Shown here: in pieces, positions 1-10,124 of the stretch
Numbering within the stretch: position 1 is the first letter of the stretch
Layout of the letters: each line of letters begins with the position of its first letter
Origin: an uncultured Oscillospiraceae bacterium
GTDB lineage: Bacteria; Bacillota; Clostridia; Oscillospirales; Ruminococcaceae
Reading direction: 5' to 3'
DNA length: 64,000 bases
Assembly (NCBI GenBank): GCA_904384225.1
Contig: CAJFJV010000006.1
Span: 1-64,000, forward strand
Translations under genes and position numbers: made by a program
Notes under the pieces: model-generated
Database searches by the model: none
What the model was told of the DNA's origin: nothing
The model's input: the letters and a program-made list of their open reading frames with translations, nothing else

Positions 1-59
1 CTTTACCAGCATTTTTATCACCCTACACCATTATACCGCATTTTCTCTCTCAATACGAG

Positions 60-130
60 AAAAAGGCCACCAAAAGGTGACCTTTTTCGACAGGCTGAGA
101 GGACGCTTTCCCTTTGGAAAGCGTCCTCTT
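60..130 (-). terminator. Tandem hairpins downstream of rplL, probably bidirectional terminator
   Basis: aaaaaggccacc/ggtgacctttttc and agaggacgctttcc/ggaaagcgtcctct inverted repeats with T-runs. Confidence 0.75.
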
Positions 131-144
131 TTTTCACAGAAAAC

Positions 145-519
145 TTATTTAATCTCAACTTTAGCGCCGGCATCTTCAAGCTTTTTCTTAATTTCCTCTG
201 CATCCGCTTTGGAAATGCCCTCTTTAACCGGTTTCGGAGCGCCGTCAACAAGCGCTTTTGCGTCTTTCAGGCCCAGACCGGTAATGTCTTTTACCAGCTT
301 AATAACGCCCATCTTGCTTGCGCCAGCTTCAGCCAAAATAACGTCAAACTCTGTCTTCTCTTCTTCAGCCGGAGCAGCGGCAGCAGCGCCTGCAACCATA
401 ACCGGAGCAGCAGCAGAAACGCCGAATTCCTCTTCGATTGCTTTTACAAGCTCGTTCAATTCCAGAACGGTCAGTGCTTTGATGTCATCAATAAACTTTG
501 TGATTTTTTCAGAAGCCAT
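145..519 (-). CDS. rplL: 50S ribosomal protein L7/L12
   Basis: Translation [39 protein letters not shown]..., C-terminal [42 protein letters not shown]. Confidence 0.98.
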   Translation of the reverse strand: MASEKITKFIDDIKALTVLELNELVKAIEEEFGVSAAAPVMVAGAAAAAPAEEEKTEFDVILAEAGASKMGVIKLVKDITGLGLKDAKALVDGAPKPVKEGISKADAEEIKKKLEDAGAKVEIK

Positions 520-552
520 GATAATAACCCTCCATTTAATTTGATTTTCACA

Positions 553-1065
553 TTATGCGGATTCTTTCTGCTCTGCAATCTTATTCAGAGCAACAGCCAT
601 ACCGCGGATATTGCCGGTAAGCACGCTCAAAAGCTGTGCAACCAGCTGGTCTTTCGACGGAAGTTTTCCAACCTCGATCACTTTGTTCGCGTCAAGAACG
701 TCGCCGTCCATAAAGCCAACTTTAATCGTGAAGCAATTTTTCAGCGCATCCGCATATTTTGCCGCAACCTTCGCCGGTGCAACAGGGTCAGACTCGCAAA
801 TCGCAAGAGCGGTTGTCCCCTCAAGCGACGGAATAATCCCCTCAAGTCCTGCTTCCTTTGCAGCAAAACGCAGCATGGTGTTTTTGATAACCGTGTATTC
901 TACGCCTGCTTCTCTAAATTCCTTACGGAGTTTGGTGTCATCCGCAACGGTAATACCCTTGTAATCAACTAAAACACCTGCAGCGGAATTCTTGAGCTTT
1001 TCGCTTAATTCCTTTACAAACTGTTCTTTCTGTTTGAGCAATTCTGCACTTGGCAATGGATTCAC
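553..1065 (-). CDS. rplJ: 50S ribosomal protein L10
   Basis: L10-like translation directly upstream of rplL; GTG start. Confidence 0.96.
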   Translation of the reverse strand: MNPLPSAELLKQKEQFVKELSEKLKNSAAGVLVDYKGITVADDTKLRKEFREAGVEYTVIKNTMLRFAAKEAGLEGIIPSLEGTTALAICESDPVAPAKVAAKYADALKNCFTIKVGFMDGDVLDANKVIEVGKLPSKDQLVAQLLSVLTGNIRGMAVALNKIAEQKESA

Positions 1066-1104
1066 CTCATTTCAAAACATAATATGAAGTGCTGATATTC
1101 CAAA

Positions 1105-1262
1105 AACAAAAGCCCTTTCCTCCAAAAGACAGGAAAGGGCATCGTGAATCAAAAACGAAATGTGCAATATGCAGCTTTATCGTGATGCATTCCCTCGGCA
1201 GGCGGTTATCCCATTACGCTAAAAAGCACCTGCTGTCTTAAAGAATAAACAGCAACTATTAT
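1105..1262 (-). promoter_or_regulatory. Ribosomal protein L10 leader with hairpin at 1112-1140
   Basis: Structured leader between rplA and rplJ with AAGACAGCAGGTGC...CCTGCCGAGG, ending in GCCCTTTCCT...AGGAAAGGGC + T-rich. Confidence 0.75.
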
Positions 1263-1296
1263 TTTATCGGATTGTATCCGCTTTGTCAAGCAAAAT

Positions 1297-1992
1297 TTAT
1301 ACGCCGTACTTGGTTGTATTCACCTTAACGCTCGGACCCATTGTTGTTGTCAGAACGCAGGATTTCAAATACTGGCCTTTCGCCGCTGCCGGTTTCGCCT
1401 TAACAATAGCACCCATCAGTGTCTCAAAGTTCTCGCTCAACTTCTCTGCGCCAAAAGAAACTTTACCGATCGGGCAGTGAATAATGTTGGTTTTGTCCAG
1501 ACGGTACTCAATTTTACCTGCTTTTGCTTCTGTAACCGCTTTTGCGACATCAGGGGTAACAGTACCAGCCTTTGGAGAAGGCATCAGGCCACGCGGGCCA
1601 AGAATCTTACCCAGACGGCCTACAACGCCCATCATATCCGGCGTTGCAATCACAACGTCAAAGTCCATCCAGCCTTCACCCTGAATCTTTTGGACATACT
1701 CATCATTGCCGGCATAGTCAGCGCCCGCAGCTTTTGCTGCCTCTACATTATCGCCTTTGCACAAAGCCAGAACACGAACGGTTTTACCTGTTCCGTTTGG
1801 AAGGACGACAGCGCCACGAACTTGTTGATCCGCATGGCGGGAATCAACGCCTAAACGGACATGCAGTTCCACTGTTTCATCAAACTTTGCCTTTGCAGTG
1901 GAAATCGCCAGGCCAAGCGCCTCCATAGAATCATAAACTTTTGTGCGGTCAATCAGTTTTGCACTCTCATTATATTTTTTACCGTGTTTCAT
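1297..1992 (-). CDS. rplA: 50S ribosomal protein L1
   Basis: [21 protein letters not shown]...[18 protein letters not shown]. Confidence 0.98.
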   Translation of the reverse strand: MKHGKKYNESAKLIDRTKVYDSMEALGLAISTAKAKFDETVELHVRLGVDSRHADQQVRGAVVLPNGTGKTVRVLALCKGDNVEAAKAAGADYAGNDEYVQKIQGEGWMDFDVVIATPDMMGVVGRLGKILGPRGLMPSPKAGTVTPDVAKAVTEAKAGKIEYRLDKTNIIHCPIGKVSFGAEKLSENFETLMGAIVKAKPAAAKGQYLKSCVLTTTMGPSVKVNTTKYGV

Positions 1993-2052
1993 TCTAAATT
2001 TTTCCTCCCTTAAAGTGGTCTATAGCGGAATTTTCCTCCCACCAGGGGTCAC

Positions 2053-2478
2053 TCAATCGACAACTTCGACGCCCATGGAGCGAGCCGTACCTGCCACCAT
2101 GCTCATGGCAGACTCAATGCTTGCCGCATTTAAATCGGGCATTTTCTGCTCTGCGATTTGCTTAACCTGTTCTCTGGTGATTTTCGCAACCTTTGTCTTA
2201 TTCGGAACACCTGAACCGCTCTCAATACCGCATGCTTTTTTAATCAAAACGGCAGCCGGCGGGGTCTTCGTAACAAAAGTAAACGAACGGTCTGCATAAA
2301 CCGTAATAACCACCGGGATCAGAAGACCGATATCGTTCTTCGTGCGCTCATTGAAATCTTTCGTGAACGCCATAATATTGACGCCGTGCTGGCCGAGGGC
2401 CGGACCGACGGGCGGTGCCGGTGTCGCTTTACCAGCCGGAATCTGCAATTTAATGTAACCTGTAACTTTCTGAGCCAT
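2053..2478 (-). CDS. rplK: 50S ribosomal protein L11 (ORF-track start extended; start here placed at [12 protein letters not shown])
   Basis: [38 protein letters not shown]. Confidence 0.97.
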   Translation of the reverse strand: MAQKVTGYIKLQIPAGKATPAPPVGPALGQHGVNIMAFTKDFNERTKNDIGLLIPVVITVYADRSFTFVTKTPPAAVLIKKACGIESGSGVPNKTKVAKITREQVKQIAEQKMPDLNAASIESAMSMVAGTARSMGVEVVD

Positions 2479-2610
2479 TATTTGCACCTCCAAAAATTGT
2501 GGTAGATGGCGGAATCCAAAACAAAGGATCCCTCCCACGGATGCACCGTACAAATTGTACAATGCACTTTTGGGCACGGCTTTTGCCGTACCACAGTAGA
2601 ACCCTGCTCT

Positions 2611-3132
2611 TTAAAGGGCCGCAACCTGATTCAACTCAAGTTCAACCTCATTATCGCGGCCAAACATCGAGACTGTAATACGAACCATATTCGCATCCGG
2701 GTCGACCGCACCCACCGTTCCGGTAAACCCTTCAAGCGGACCGGATACAACGCGTACGCTGTCCCCAACTGTGTAATTCACTTCTACATGAACCGTCTCA
2801 ACGCCGAGTGCCGCCACTTCTTTTTCAGAAAGCGGAATCGGCTTAGATCCGGAACCAACAAATCCGGTTACACCGCGAATATTCCGGATGACATACCAAG
2901 AATCATCCGTCAGGATCATTTTCACCAGAACATAGCCTGGAAAGATCTTACGCTCCACTTCGCGTTCTTTGCCGTCGTCGCGCATCTCAAGGACTTTCTC
3001 GGTCGGCACGCGCACCTCTTCGATCAAATCACCGAGGTTTTGGTTTTCCACAGCCGTCTCGATGTTGTTCGCCACCTTGTTCTCATAACCGGAATAGGTG
3101 TGGATCACATACCACCTTGCGGTTTCAGACAT
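2611..3132 (-). CDS. nusG: Transcription termination/antitermination protein NusG
   Basis: ARWYVIHTYSGYENKVANNIE...KIFPGYVLVKM, KOW motif. Confidence 0.97.
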   Translation of the reverse strand: MSETARWYVIHTYSGYENKVANNIETAVENQNLGDLIEEVRVPTEKVLEMRDDGKEREVERKIFPGYVLVKMILTDDSWYVIRNIRGVTGFVGSGSKPIPLSEKEVAALGVETVHVEVNYTVGDSVRVVSGPLEGFTGTVGAVDPDANMVRITVSMFGRDNEVELELNQVAAL

Positions 3133-3157
3133 GAAATCAGTCCTCCCGAAATGGATT

Positions 3158-3412
3158 TTAGTAAATCAGGCTGAGCAAGCTGATGAACGCCCAGTCCAAA
3201 AGCCAAATGATAAGCGCTACAACAGCCATGCACACGATGACGACAAGCGTATTGTTGATAATTTGCTTTTTACTTGGCCATACGATCTTCTTAAATTCAC
3301 TTTTCAGATCCTTAAAGTAACGTACTATTTTAGAAAAAGGACCCGGCTTTTTGTCTTTGGTTTTCGCCTTTGCTTTTTCCTGTTTGGTCTCGATGGCGCT
3401 ATCTTTTGTCAT
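3158..3412 (-). CDS. secE: Preprotein translocase subunit SecE
   Basis: FKDLKSEFKKIVWPSKKQIINNTLVVIVCMAVVALIIWLLDW; adjacent to nusG; GGAGG RBS before ATG at 3412. Confidence 0.92.
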   Translation of the reverse strand: MTKDSAIETKQEKAKAKTKDKKPGPFSKIVRYFKDLKSEFKKIVWPSKKQIINNTLVVIVCMAVVALIIWLLDWAFISLLSLIY

Positions 3413-3430
3413 TGATACCTCCACCTTCCG

Positions 3431-3580
3431 TTACTTCGTCTCTCTGTGAGCAGTGTGTTTCCTGCAGAAACGGCAGTATTTTGTCATTTCCAGTCTGTCA
3501 GGATCATTTTTCTTGTTCTTGACCGTGTCGTAATTACGCTGTTTGCACTCTGTGCAAGCTAAGGTAATTTTAACTCTCAT
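3431..3580 (-). CDS. rpmG: 50S ribosomal protein L33 (absent from the supplied ORF track)
   Basis: Hand translation [49 protein letters not shown]. Confidence 0.96.
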   Translation of the reverse strand: MRVKITLACTECKQRNYDTVKNKKNDPDRLEMTKYCRFCRKHTAHRETK

Positions 3581-3689
3581 TATCGGCACCTCCTGCTACT
3601 TTCGGAATAAATTTTGCCTCCCTCATATTAAAGCTAAGGGCGCGCCCAAAAACGGGCACAAAAAAATAAGCCCTCTTTGAGGTATGCCT

Positions 3690-3719
3690 ATTGTAGCACA
3701 CGTTGCTTCTGCTTGTCAA
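3690..3719 (-). promoter_or_regulatory. Sigma-A promoter for rpmG-secE-nusG-rplKAJL
   Basis: TTGACA - 18 nt - TACAAT read on the minus strand. Confidence 0.8.
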
Positions 3720-3841
3720 CCTTTTTTCCCCATGTCAACGGGATTTATCGTCTTTTGATACAGTATCTTTTTCAGCGCATGCGACATACCTCTATGAAAG
3801 CGCCTTGTTATACAAAAAAGATTTGTTAAGGGCGTTTTGCC

Positions 3842-3870
3842 TTGACTTTTTAACCAAAACCATTTACAAT
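3842..3870 (+). promoter_or_regulatory. Sigma-A promoter upstream of rny
   Basis: TTGACT - 17 nt - TACAAT. Confidence 0.75.
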
Positions 3871-3989
3871 AATTAAATGTAACAATCCGGCAATTTTCAT
3901 GATCTGAAAATATGATAATAACTATTCAAAAACACAAAAATTAGGATGGCTAAAAATTCTCCGGCCAAAACAAAACATAAAAAGGAGGT

Positions 3990-5579
3990 ATGCGTGACAA
4001 AATGGAACTTTGGATGACGATCGTTCTTTGCGTCATCTCGTTTATTGCATCAGGTGTAATTTTCAGTTTGATTGCCTTTAAAAAGGGGCACTTGAAAGGC
4101 GAAGAAGATAGAAAAAAATTCGCGGAAGCGGAAATCGGCAGTGCTGAAGAGCAGGCGAAGAAAATTATAAACGACGCTGTGCGGGATGCCGACGCGAAGA
4201 AAAAAGAAACCATAATTGAAGCAAAAGATGAGATTCACAAATTAAGGACAGACGCCGACCGTGAAATCAAAGAGCGTCGGTCAGAGGTCTCAAGACAGGA
4301 ACGCCGTCTGGTTCAAAAAGAGGAATCTCTTGATAAAAAGATGGATAATCTTGAGGCTAAAGAGGAACTTTTACAAAAAAAGCTCCGTCAGGCGGAAGAA
4401 AAGCTGAATGAAGCCGAACGGATCAAAAACAGCCAGATCGAAAATCTAGAGCGAATTTCTGGCTTAACCGCAGAGCAAGCAAAAGAACAGTTATTGGAAA
4501 GCTTGGATGATGAACTGACTCATGAAAGAGCCGTGCGCATTACAAACTATGAGCAGCAGCTCAAAGAGGAATGCGAGGCAAAAGCACGCGAGTATATTTC
4601 ACTTGCGATCAGCCGTTGTGCCGCCGATCAGGTCTCGGAGGCCACGGTCTCGGTTGTTACACTGCCAAATGACGAAATGAAAGGGCGCATAATCGGACGG
4701 GAAGGACGCAATATCCGCGCTATTGAAACGTTGACCGGCGTTGATTTGATTATTGATGATACGCCAGAGGCAATTACGCTTTCGTGTTTCGATCCTGTCC
4801 GCCGTGAAATCGCGAAAATTGCATTGGAGCGCTTGATTCAGGACGGACGCATTCATCCGACGCGTATTGAAGAAATGGTGGAAAAAGCCAGACGCGAAGT
4901 TGACCAAAGGATTAAGGCAGAGGGCGAACGTGCCGTTATGGAGACCAATGTGCACGGTATCCATCCTGAGATTATCAAACTGCTGGGACGTCTGCGCTAT
5001 CGTACCAGTTACGGACAAAATGTGCTTAATCACTCGATTGAGGTTTCTTATCTTGCCGGCATTATGGCAAGCGAACTCGGTGTAGATGCCAATCTGGCGC
5101 GCCGTGCAGGCCTGCTGCATGATATAGGGAAAGCGCTGAATCACGAAATCGAAGGGTCGCATGTTGAAATTGGTGTAGAAGTTTGCCGTAAATTCAAAGA
5201 AAACCCGGTTGTGATTCATGCAATCCAAGCACATCACGGCGATGTAGAAATCAAATCCGTATTGGACGCCTTGGTGCAGGCAGCCGACGCGATGTCTGCA
5301 GCGCGCCCTGCCGCAAGAAGGGAAAATATTGAAAATTATATCAAGCGGTTGCAGAAGCTTGAAGAAATCGCTTGCTCATATGAAGGGGTAGAAAAATCCT
5401 TCGCCATTCAGGCTGGCCGCGAAATTCGCATTATGGTGAAGCCGGAAGAAGTGAAAGACGAGAAAATGATTGTGGTTGCACGTGAAATTGCAACCCGTAT
5501 TGAAAATGAGTTGGAATATCCCGGACAGATTAAAGTACACCTGATCCGTGAGAGCCGCGCAATTGAATACGCGAAATAA
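3990..5579 (+). CDS. rny: Ribonuclease Y
   Basis: N-terminal TM, coiled coil, KH ([31 protein letters not shown]), HD domain (LLHDIGKA). Confidence 0.97.
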   Translation: MRDKMELWMTIVLCVISFIASGVIFSLIAFKKGHLKGEEDRKKFAEAEIGSAEEQAKKIINDAVRDADAKKKETIIEAKDEIHKLRTDADREIKERRSEVSRQERRLVQKEESLDKKMDNLEAKEELLQKKLRQAEEKLNEAERIKNSQIENLERISGLTAEQAKEQLLESLDDELTHERAVRITNYEQQLKEECEAKAREYISLAISRCAADQVSEATVSVVTLPNDEMKGRIIGREGRNIRAIETLTGVDLIIDDTPEAITLSCFDPVRREIAKIALERLIQDGRIHPTRIEEMVEKARREVDQRIKAEGERAVMETNVHGIHPEIIKLLGRLRYRTSYGQNVLNHSIEVSYLAGIMASELGVDANLARRAGLLHDIGKALNHEIEGSHVEIGVEVCRKFKENPVVIHAIQAHHGDVEIKSVLDALVQAADAMSAARPAARRENIENYIKRLQKLEEIACSYEGVEKSFAIQAGREIRIMVKPEEVKDEKMIVVAREIATRIENELEYPGQIKVHLIRESRAIEYAK

Positions 5580-5605
5580 CAGCCGATGAATCGGGTTGTT
5601 GAAAA

Positions 5606-5634
5606 AAGGGCCGGATGTTTCCGGCCCTTTTTCT
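5606..5634 (+). terminator. Rho-independent terminator after rny
   Basis: gggccgg atgtt tccggccc tttttcttt. Confidence 0.85.
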
Positions 5635-5813
5635 TTCGAAAAATCCCAGCCATCTCTGCCGTTTCATTTTCATATTGGCCGCAAAACAAATTGAAAATAT
5701 TCTGTTCAAAAAGCAAAAATATGCTGGACTTCCCGTTTGGTTTTTCGTATAATGAAGCCATGAAAAGCCGTTTTCTATTACGGATAATATTATGGGAAAA
5801 TCAGGAGGATATT

Positions 5814-7697
5814 ATGAAACTGAAGCTGTCTCTCACAGAATCTGCCGAACGTTTTGCCTCACAGATCGAAATGCTTGGTGCTATTACAGATATTGCCGTC
5901 ACAAATGACGGCCTAAAGCTTTCCTGTGAAAAAGGCTGCGACGGCCTTACTGTCACAAAGGAAAACAATGCTGCACATATCCTTTTTGAAAAGGACGTGG
6001 AATTCTTCCGAGGTCTTCTCACCCTTAAGGTAAGAGCCGGCGAAACCTCTTTCCGCGTACATGAAAAGGCGCATTTTGCGTTCAATGGGGAAATGCTGGA
6101 CAATTCCCGTAACTCTGTTTTAAATATGAAAACCGCCAAAGAGGTCATTATGTACTCTGCCCTTTTGGGCCTTGACAACGTCCTTTTATATAATGAGGAG
6201 ACCTTTGAAGTCCCTGAGGATCCGTACTTTGGTTATATGCGTATGGGTTACAGTAAAAAGGATGTGCGGGAACTTACCGACTTTGCAAAAGGCTTTGGCG
6301 TAACGATTGTGCCGTGCATCCAGACGCTCGCACATCTGGCACAGACACTGCGGTGGGCCTGTCACCGTGATATCTGCGACGCAGGCGATACCTTGCTGGT
6401 TGAAGAAGAAAAAACATATGCCTTGATCGAAAATATCATCAAATCCTGGCGCGATTGCGTTGACACGGATATTGCAAACATTGGTATGGATGAGGCGTTT
6501 TATCTGGGACGCGGACAATATATGGATAAACACGGGTATAAGCCTCATTTTGAGTTGATGTGCGAACATTTAAAGCGCGTTATCAAGATCTGCAAGAAAT
6601 ACAACTTCAAGCCTATGATTTGGAGCGATATGTTCTTTCATCTGGTGTTCGGCGGCTATTATACTGACGGCGTCATCGATCAAGAGCTTCTTGATATGGT
6701 TCCAACAGATGTTATCCTTACTTACTGGGACTACTATTCAACGGATAAAGAAAAATATGACCGCCAAATCAAAAAGCATCTGGCTTTCAAAAATGAAATT
6801 GCTTTTGCCGGCGGTGCATGGAAGTGGAGCGGAATTGTCCCTTCTATTGACCACAGTATGCATGTAACGAAGCTCGCACTGGAGGCCTGCCGCGAAAACG
6901 GCATTTCCACCGTATTCACAACTGCGTGGGGGGATAACGGCGCGGAAGCTTCCATTATGACCATTTTGCCGGTGCTTGCGCTCTTTGCAGAAATAAGCTA
7001 CTCCGAAACAGATGTTGATCAAAAGGTGTCCGATAAAATAGAAGCTTTAACCGGATATACCACTTCGGAATTTATGACATTGTGTTCTTTAAACCGCACA
7101 ACTGAGGTTGATCCGATCGTCCCGCAAAGCAATCCGGCGAAATACCTGTTTTTCCAGGATCCGTTAATGGGCCTTTTTGACTACCACGTACTTCCTTCTT
7201 TCCCAGCGCATTTTGCCGCGTGTGCTGAAACGCTTAATGCCCTTGCAAATCGCGGCGAAAAGCTTTCGTATGTTTTCGATACGCTTTCCAAACTTGCCGC
7301 TGTGTTAGAACTAAAGTGTGATTTAGGCGTCCAGTTAAAAGCGGCATATGATGCGGATGACAAACCTGCGCTGACCCGTCTTGCCGATATTGTGATACCC
7401 GATCTCTTATCCCGCTTTGATGTCTATTACGAAGCATTCCGAACCCAGTGGTACAAAGAGAGCCGGCCAGGCGGCTTTGACGTACAGGATCTTCGTTTTG
7501 GCGGGCTGAAACAGCGTATTTTGAACGCCCAGCGCACCGTACGCGCTTATGTAAACGGTGAAATCGAAGCTATTTCTGAACTGAAACAGAAACGCCTTCC
7601 TTTTGACTGCCGTACTTCTGACGAGGGCCGCGACATAAATGTCGACTGCAATTTCTGGAATTACATCTCCACCCCGAACGTCAATTCCAATTTTTAA
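5814..7697 (+). CDS. GH20-like beta-N-acetylhexosaminidase (cytoplasmic); true start at MKLKLSLTESAERF
   Basis: TIM-barrel GH20-type region with Asp-Glu motif (ANIGMDEAF); AGGAGG RBS at about 5802; no signal peptide. Confidence 0.75.
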   Translation: MKLKLSLTESAERFASQIEMLGAITDIAVTNDGLKLSCEKGCDGLTVTKENNAAHILFEKDVEFFRGLLTLKVRAGETSFRVHEKAHFAFNGEMLDNSRNSVLNMKTAKEVIMYSALLGLDNVLLYNEETFEVPEDPYFGYMRMGYSKKDVRELTDFAKGFGVTIVPCIQTLAHLAQTLRWACHRDICDAGDTLLVEEEKTYALIENIIKSWRDCVDTDIANIGMDEAFYLGRGQYMDKHGYKPHFELMCEHLKRVIKICKKYNFKPMIWSDMFFHLVFGGYYTDGVIDQELLDMVPTDVILTYWDYYSTDKEKYDRQIKKHLAFKNEIAFAGGAWKWSGIVPSIDHSMHVTKLALEACRENGISTVFTTAWGDNGAEASIMTILPVLALFAEISYSETDVDQKVSDKIEALTGYTTSEFMTLCSLNRTTEVDPIVPQSNPAKYLFFQDPLMGLFDYHVLPSFPAHFAACAETLNALANRGEKLSYVFDTLSKLAAVLELKCDLGVQLKAAYDADDKPALTRLADIVIPDLLSRFDVYYEAFRTQWYKESRPGGFDVQDLRFGGLKQRILNAQRTVRAYVNGEIEAISELKQKRLPFDCRTSDEGRDINVDCNFWNYISTPNVNSNF

Positions 7698-7774
7698 ATT
7701 TAAAACAAAGCGCGGCAAGCTGTTCGATTTTCTCTGCTTACCATCTTGTGTCTGCGAAAAGATTTCTATGTTTC

Positions 7775-7810
7775 TTACAGACAAGCGTCCAATAAGACGT
7801 TTGTCTGTAA
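7775..7810. repeat. 15-bp inverted repeat upstream of GH3 gene
   Basis: TTACAGACAAGCGTC-CAATAA-GACGTTTGTCTGTAA, one G.U-compatible mismatch. Confidence 0.85.
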
Positions 7811-7846
7811 AATAAAGACTGTGTCCGAACACTAAGGAGGATATCT

Positions 7847-9916
7847 ATGGATCAGAAATATCATCATTTGTATCTTGAAAAAGCAAAAGAACTGGTCAGT
7901 AAAATGACAGTAGAAGAAAAAACAAGTCAGCTTTGCTCAGAATCTCCGGCAATTGAGCGCTTGGGCATCCCATCCTATCACTGGTGGAATGAAGGCCTGC
8001 ACGGCGTTGCACGCGCTGGCATTGCAACTATTTTTCCTCAAGCCATTGGCCTTGCCGCTACTTTTGACCGCGAAACGCTGCGCAACTGCGGACGCATCAC
8101 AGCGCTGGAAGGCCGCATAAAATACAATGCAGCGCAGAAATACGGAGATCACAGCATCTACAAGGGTCTGACCTTCTGGAGTCCAAATATCAATATCTAC
8201 CGTGACCCGCGCTGGGGAAGAGGGCAGGAGACATATGGAGAAGATCCAGTACTGACAAGTATTTGCGGCGAAAACTATATTAAAGCACTGCAAGAAGGGG
8301 AAGACGACCGTTACATGCGTGCGGCAGCCTGCGCCAAGCATTTCGCCGTTCACAGCGGCCCTGAAGGCGGCCGTCACGGCTTCGACAGTGTCGTGTCAGA
8401 TTTCGATCTGCACGACACCTATCTTCCGGCTTTTGAATGGTGCGTAAAAAAAGCAGATGTCCAGTCTGTCATGGGTGCTTATAATATGATTAACGGCGTC
8501 CCTTCCTGTGCACATAAAGAACTCATTACGGATACCCTGCGTGAACAGTGGGGCTTTAACGGCTATTTTGTTTCAGATTGCGGTGCGCTGGCTGATATGC
8601 ATATGTTCTGTCTGGTTACCCACACTGCCATTGAATCAGCGGCGTTGGCGCTAAAGGCTGGCTGTGACTTAAACTGCGGACAGGTGTATCTGCATGTTCT
8701 GCAGGCATATTATGAAGGGAAAGTGACCGAAGAAGACATTGACCGTGCCGTCACCTACCTTATGGCGGTGCGTTATAAGCTCGGTATGTTTGACCCCACA
8801 TGCAAGTACAACGAAGAGACCGACTATACGCTGGTCGAATGCGACGCACACCGGCAACTCGCTTATGAAGCGGCCGTACGTTCCGTTGTTATGCTCAAAA
8901 ACGACGGTATTCTGCCTTTGCAGAAAAGCAAGCTCAAAAACGTAGCCGTCATCGGCCCGAACGCTAAAAACATCCGTGCACTTGAAGGCAACTACAACGG
9001 ACGTTCCGCAGATTATCGCAATCTTGTAGACGGTGTAAAACGAGTCTGCGGCGATGAAGTGCGTGTAATATATGCGGCGGGCTGCCCGCTGTATCAGATG
9101 ACGGATGAAAGCTGCGCAGGACCGCGGGACAACTTTGCTGAAGCACTTGCCGTAGCCGAGGCTTCAGACGTTGTCATTCTGTGCATGGGCCTTGATCCAT
9201 CTATAGAAGGTGAAGAAGGCGATGCGAATAACGAATACGGTGCAGGCGATAAGCCAACGCTCGCTTTCCCGGGTTTGCAGCAGGAATTGATGGAGCGTAT
9301 CAAGGCCTTGAATAAGCCCATGGTACTTGTGGCACTTGCTGGAGGCGCTCTTGACTTAAGCTGGGCGGATAAAAATGTAAATGCCATCCTTTTCGGCTGG
9401 TATCCGGGGGCTTTAGGCGGAGACGCCATTGCCGATTTGATCTTCGGCGTACGCAATCCAAGCGGAAAGACACCCGTTACTTTTTATAAAACACTTGATG
9501 AGCTTCCGCCTTTTGACGATTACAGCATGGAAGGTCGCACCTATCGTTACATGAAAAACGAACCTTTGTATCCGTTTGGCTACGGCCTCTCCTATACAAC
9601 TTTCGAAATGGATGAAGGAACGGTTTCCGGCAGTGCGGAAAATCATGACCTTCAGGTTACAGTCTCTGTCAAAAACGTCGGTGATGTTGCCGGAGAAGAG
9701 ATCGTCGAAATATACGCCGTGTATGATAAAGAGCGCTATATTACGCCAAACTGCAAGCTTTGCGGGTTTGAACGTGTTTCTCTAAATCCGGGTGAAGAAA
9801 AAACGATAACCATCCCACTCGAAACAGAGGCCATCAAACTCACAGATCGGGATGGCACACGTTACATACCAAAAACGGTACGATTCCGCGTTGCACCGCA
9901 CGCATTCTTAAAATAA
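7847..9916 (+). CDS. Glycoside hydrolase family 3 beta-glycosidase
   Basis: GH3 N-domain, nucleophile motif GYFVSDCGAL, C-domain plus fibronectin-III-like tail (VSVKNVGDVAGEEIVEIY). Confidence 0.93.
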   Translation: MDQKYHHLYLEKAKELVSKMTVEEKTSQLCSESPAIERLGIPSYHWWNEGLHGVARAGIATIFPQAIGLAATFDRETLRNCGRITALEGRIKYNAAQKYGDHSIYKGLTFWSPNINIYRDPRWGRGQETYGEDPVLTSICGENYIKALQEGEDDRYMRAAACAKHFAVHSGPEGGRHGFDSVVSDFDLHDTYLPAFEWCVKKADVQSVMGAYNMINGVPSCAHKELITDTLREQWGFNGYFVSDCGALADMHMFCLVTHTAIESAALALKAGCDLNCGQVYLHVLQAYYEGKVTEEDIDRAVTYLMAVRYKLGMFDPTCKYNEETDYTLVECDAHRQLAYEAAVRSVVMLKNDGILPLQKSKLKNVAVIGPNAKNIRALEGNYNGRSADYRNLVDGVKRVCGDEVRVIYAAGCPLYQMTDESCAGPRDNFAEALAVAEASDVVILCMGLDPSIEGEEGDANNEYGAGDKPTLAFPGLQQELMERIKALNKPMVLVALAGGALDLSWADKNVNAILFGWYPGALGGDAIADLIFGVRNPSGKTPVTFYKTLDELPPFDDYSMEGRTYRYMKNEPLYPFGYGLSYTTFEMDEGTVSGSAENHDLQVTVSVKNVGDVAGEEIVEIYAVYDKERYITPNCKLCGFERVSLNPGEEKTITIPLETEAIKLTDRDGTRYIPKTVRFRVAPHAFLK

Positions 9917-10034
9917 ATAGGATAATAAATGCAAAACCTTTCCCATGATATTTGACTATTACAATTTAGCCGATTTGTAATGCTCTTTATAATCGTTGCA
10001 AATGGTTTTGCATGAAAGGCCGCCTGACAGCGGC

Positions 10035-10077
10035 AAAGGGAGGGAGTGCCGTTTTAACGCGGCACTCCCTCCCTTTT
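10035..10077 (+). terminator. Strong hairpin terminator
   Basis: aaagggagggagtgccg/cggcactccctcccttt. Confidence 0.88.
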
Positions 10078-10124
10078 CTCCTTTATTCCACAACATTCGC
10101 ATCCATATTTTGTGAACTTATAGG

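Noticed and set aside
77-544. ORFs antisense to ribosomal genes (77..544, 541..972, 611..964, 1477..1854, 2506..3174)
   Set aside because: They mirror well-supported genes on the other strand; compositional artefacts.
4599-5237. 212-aa antisense ORF inside rny
   Set aside because: Overlaps a confidently identified gene, no RBS or recognisable domain.
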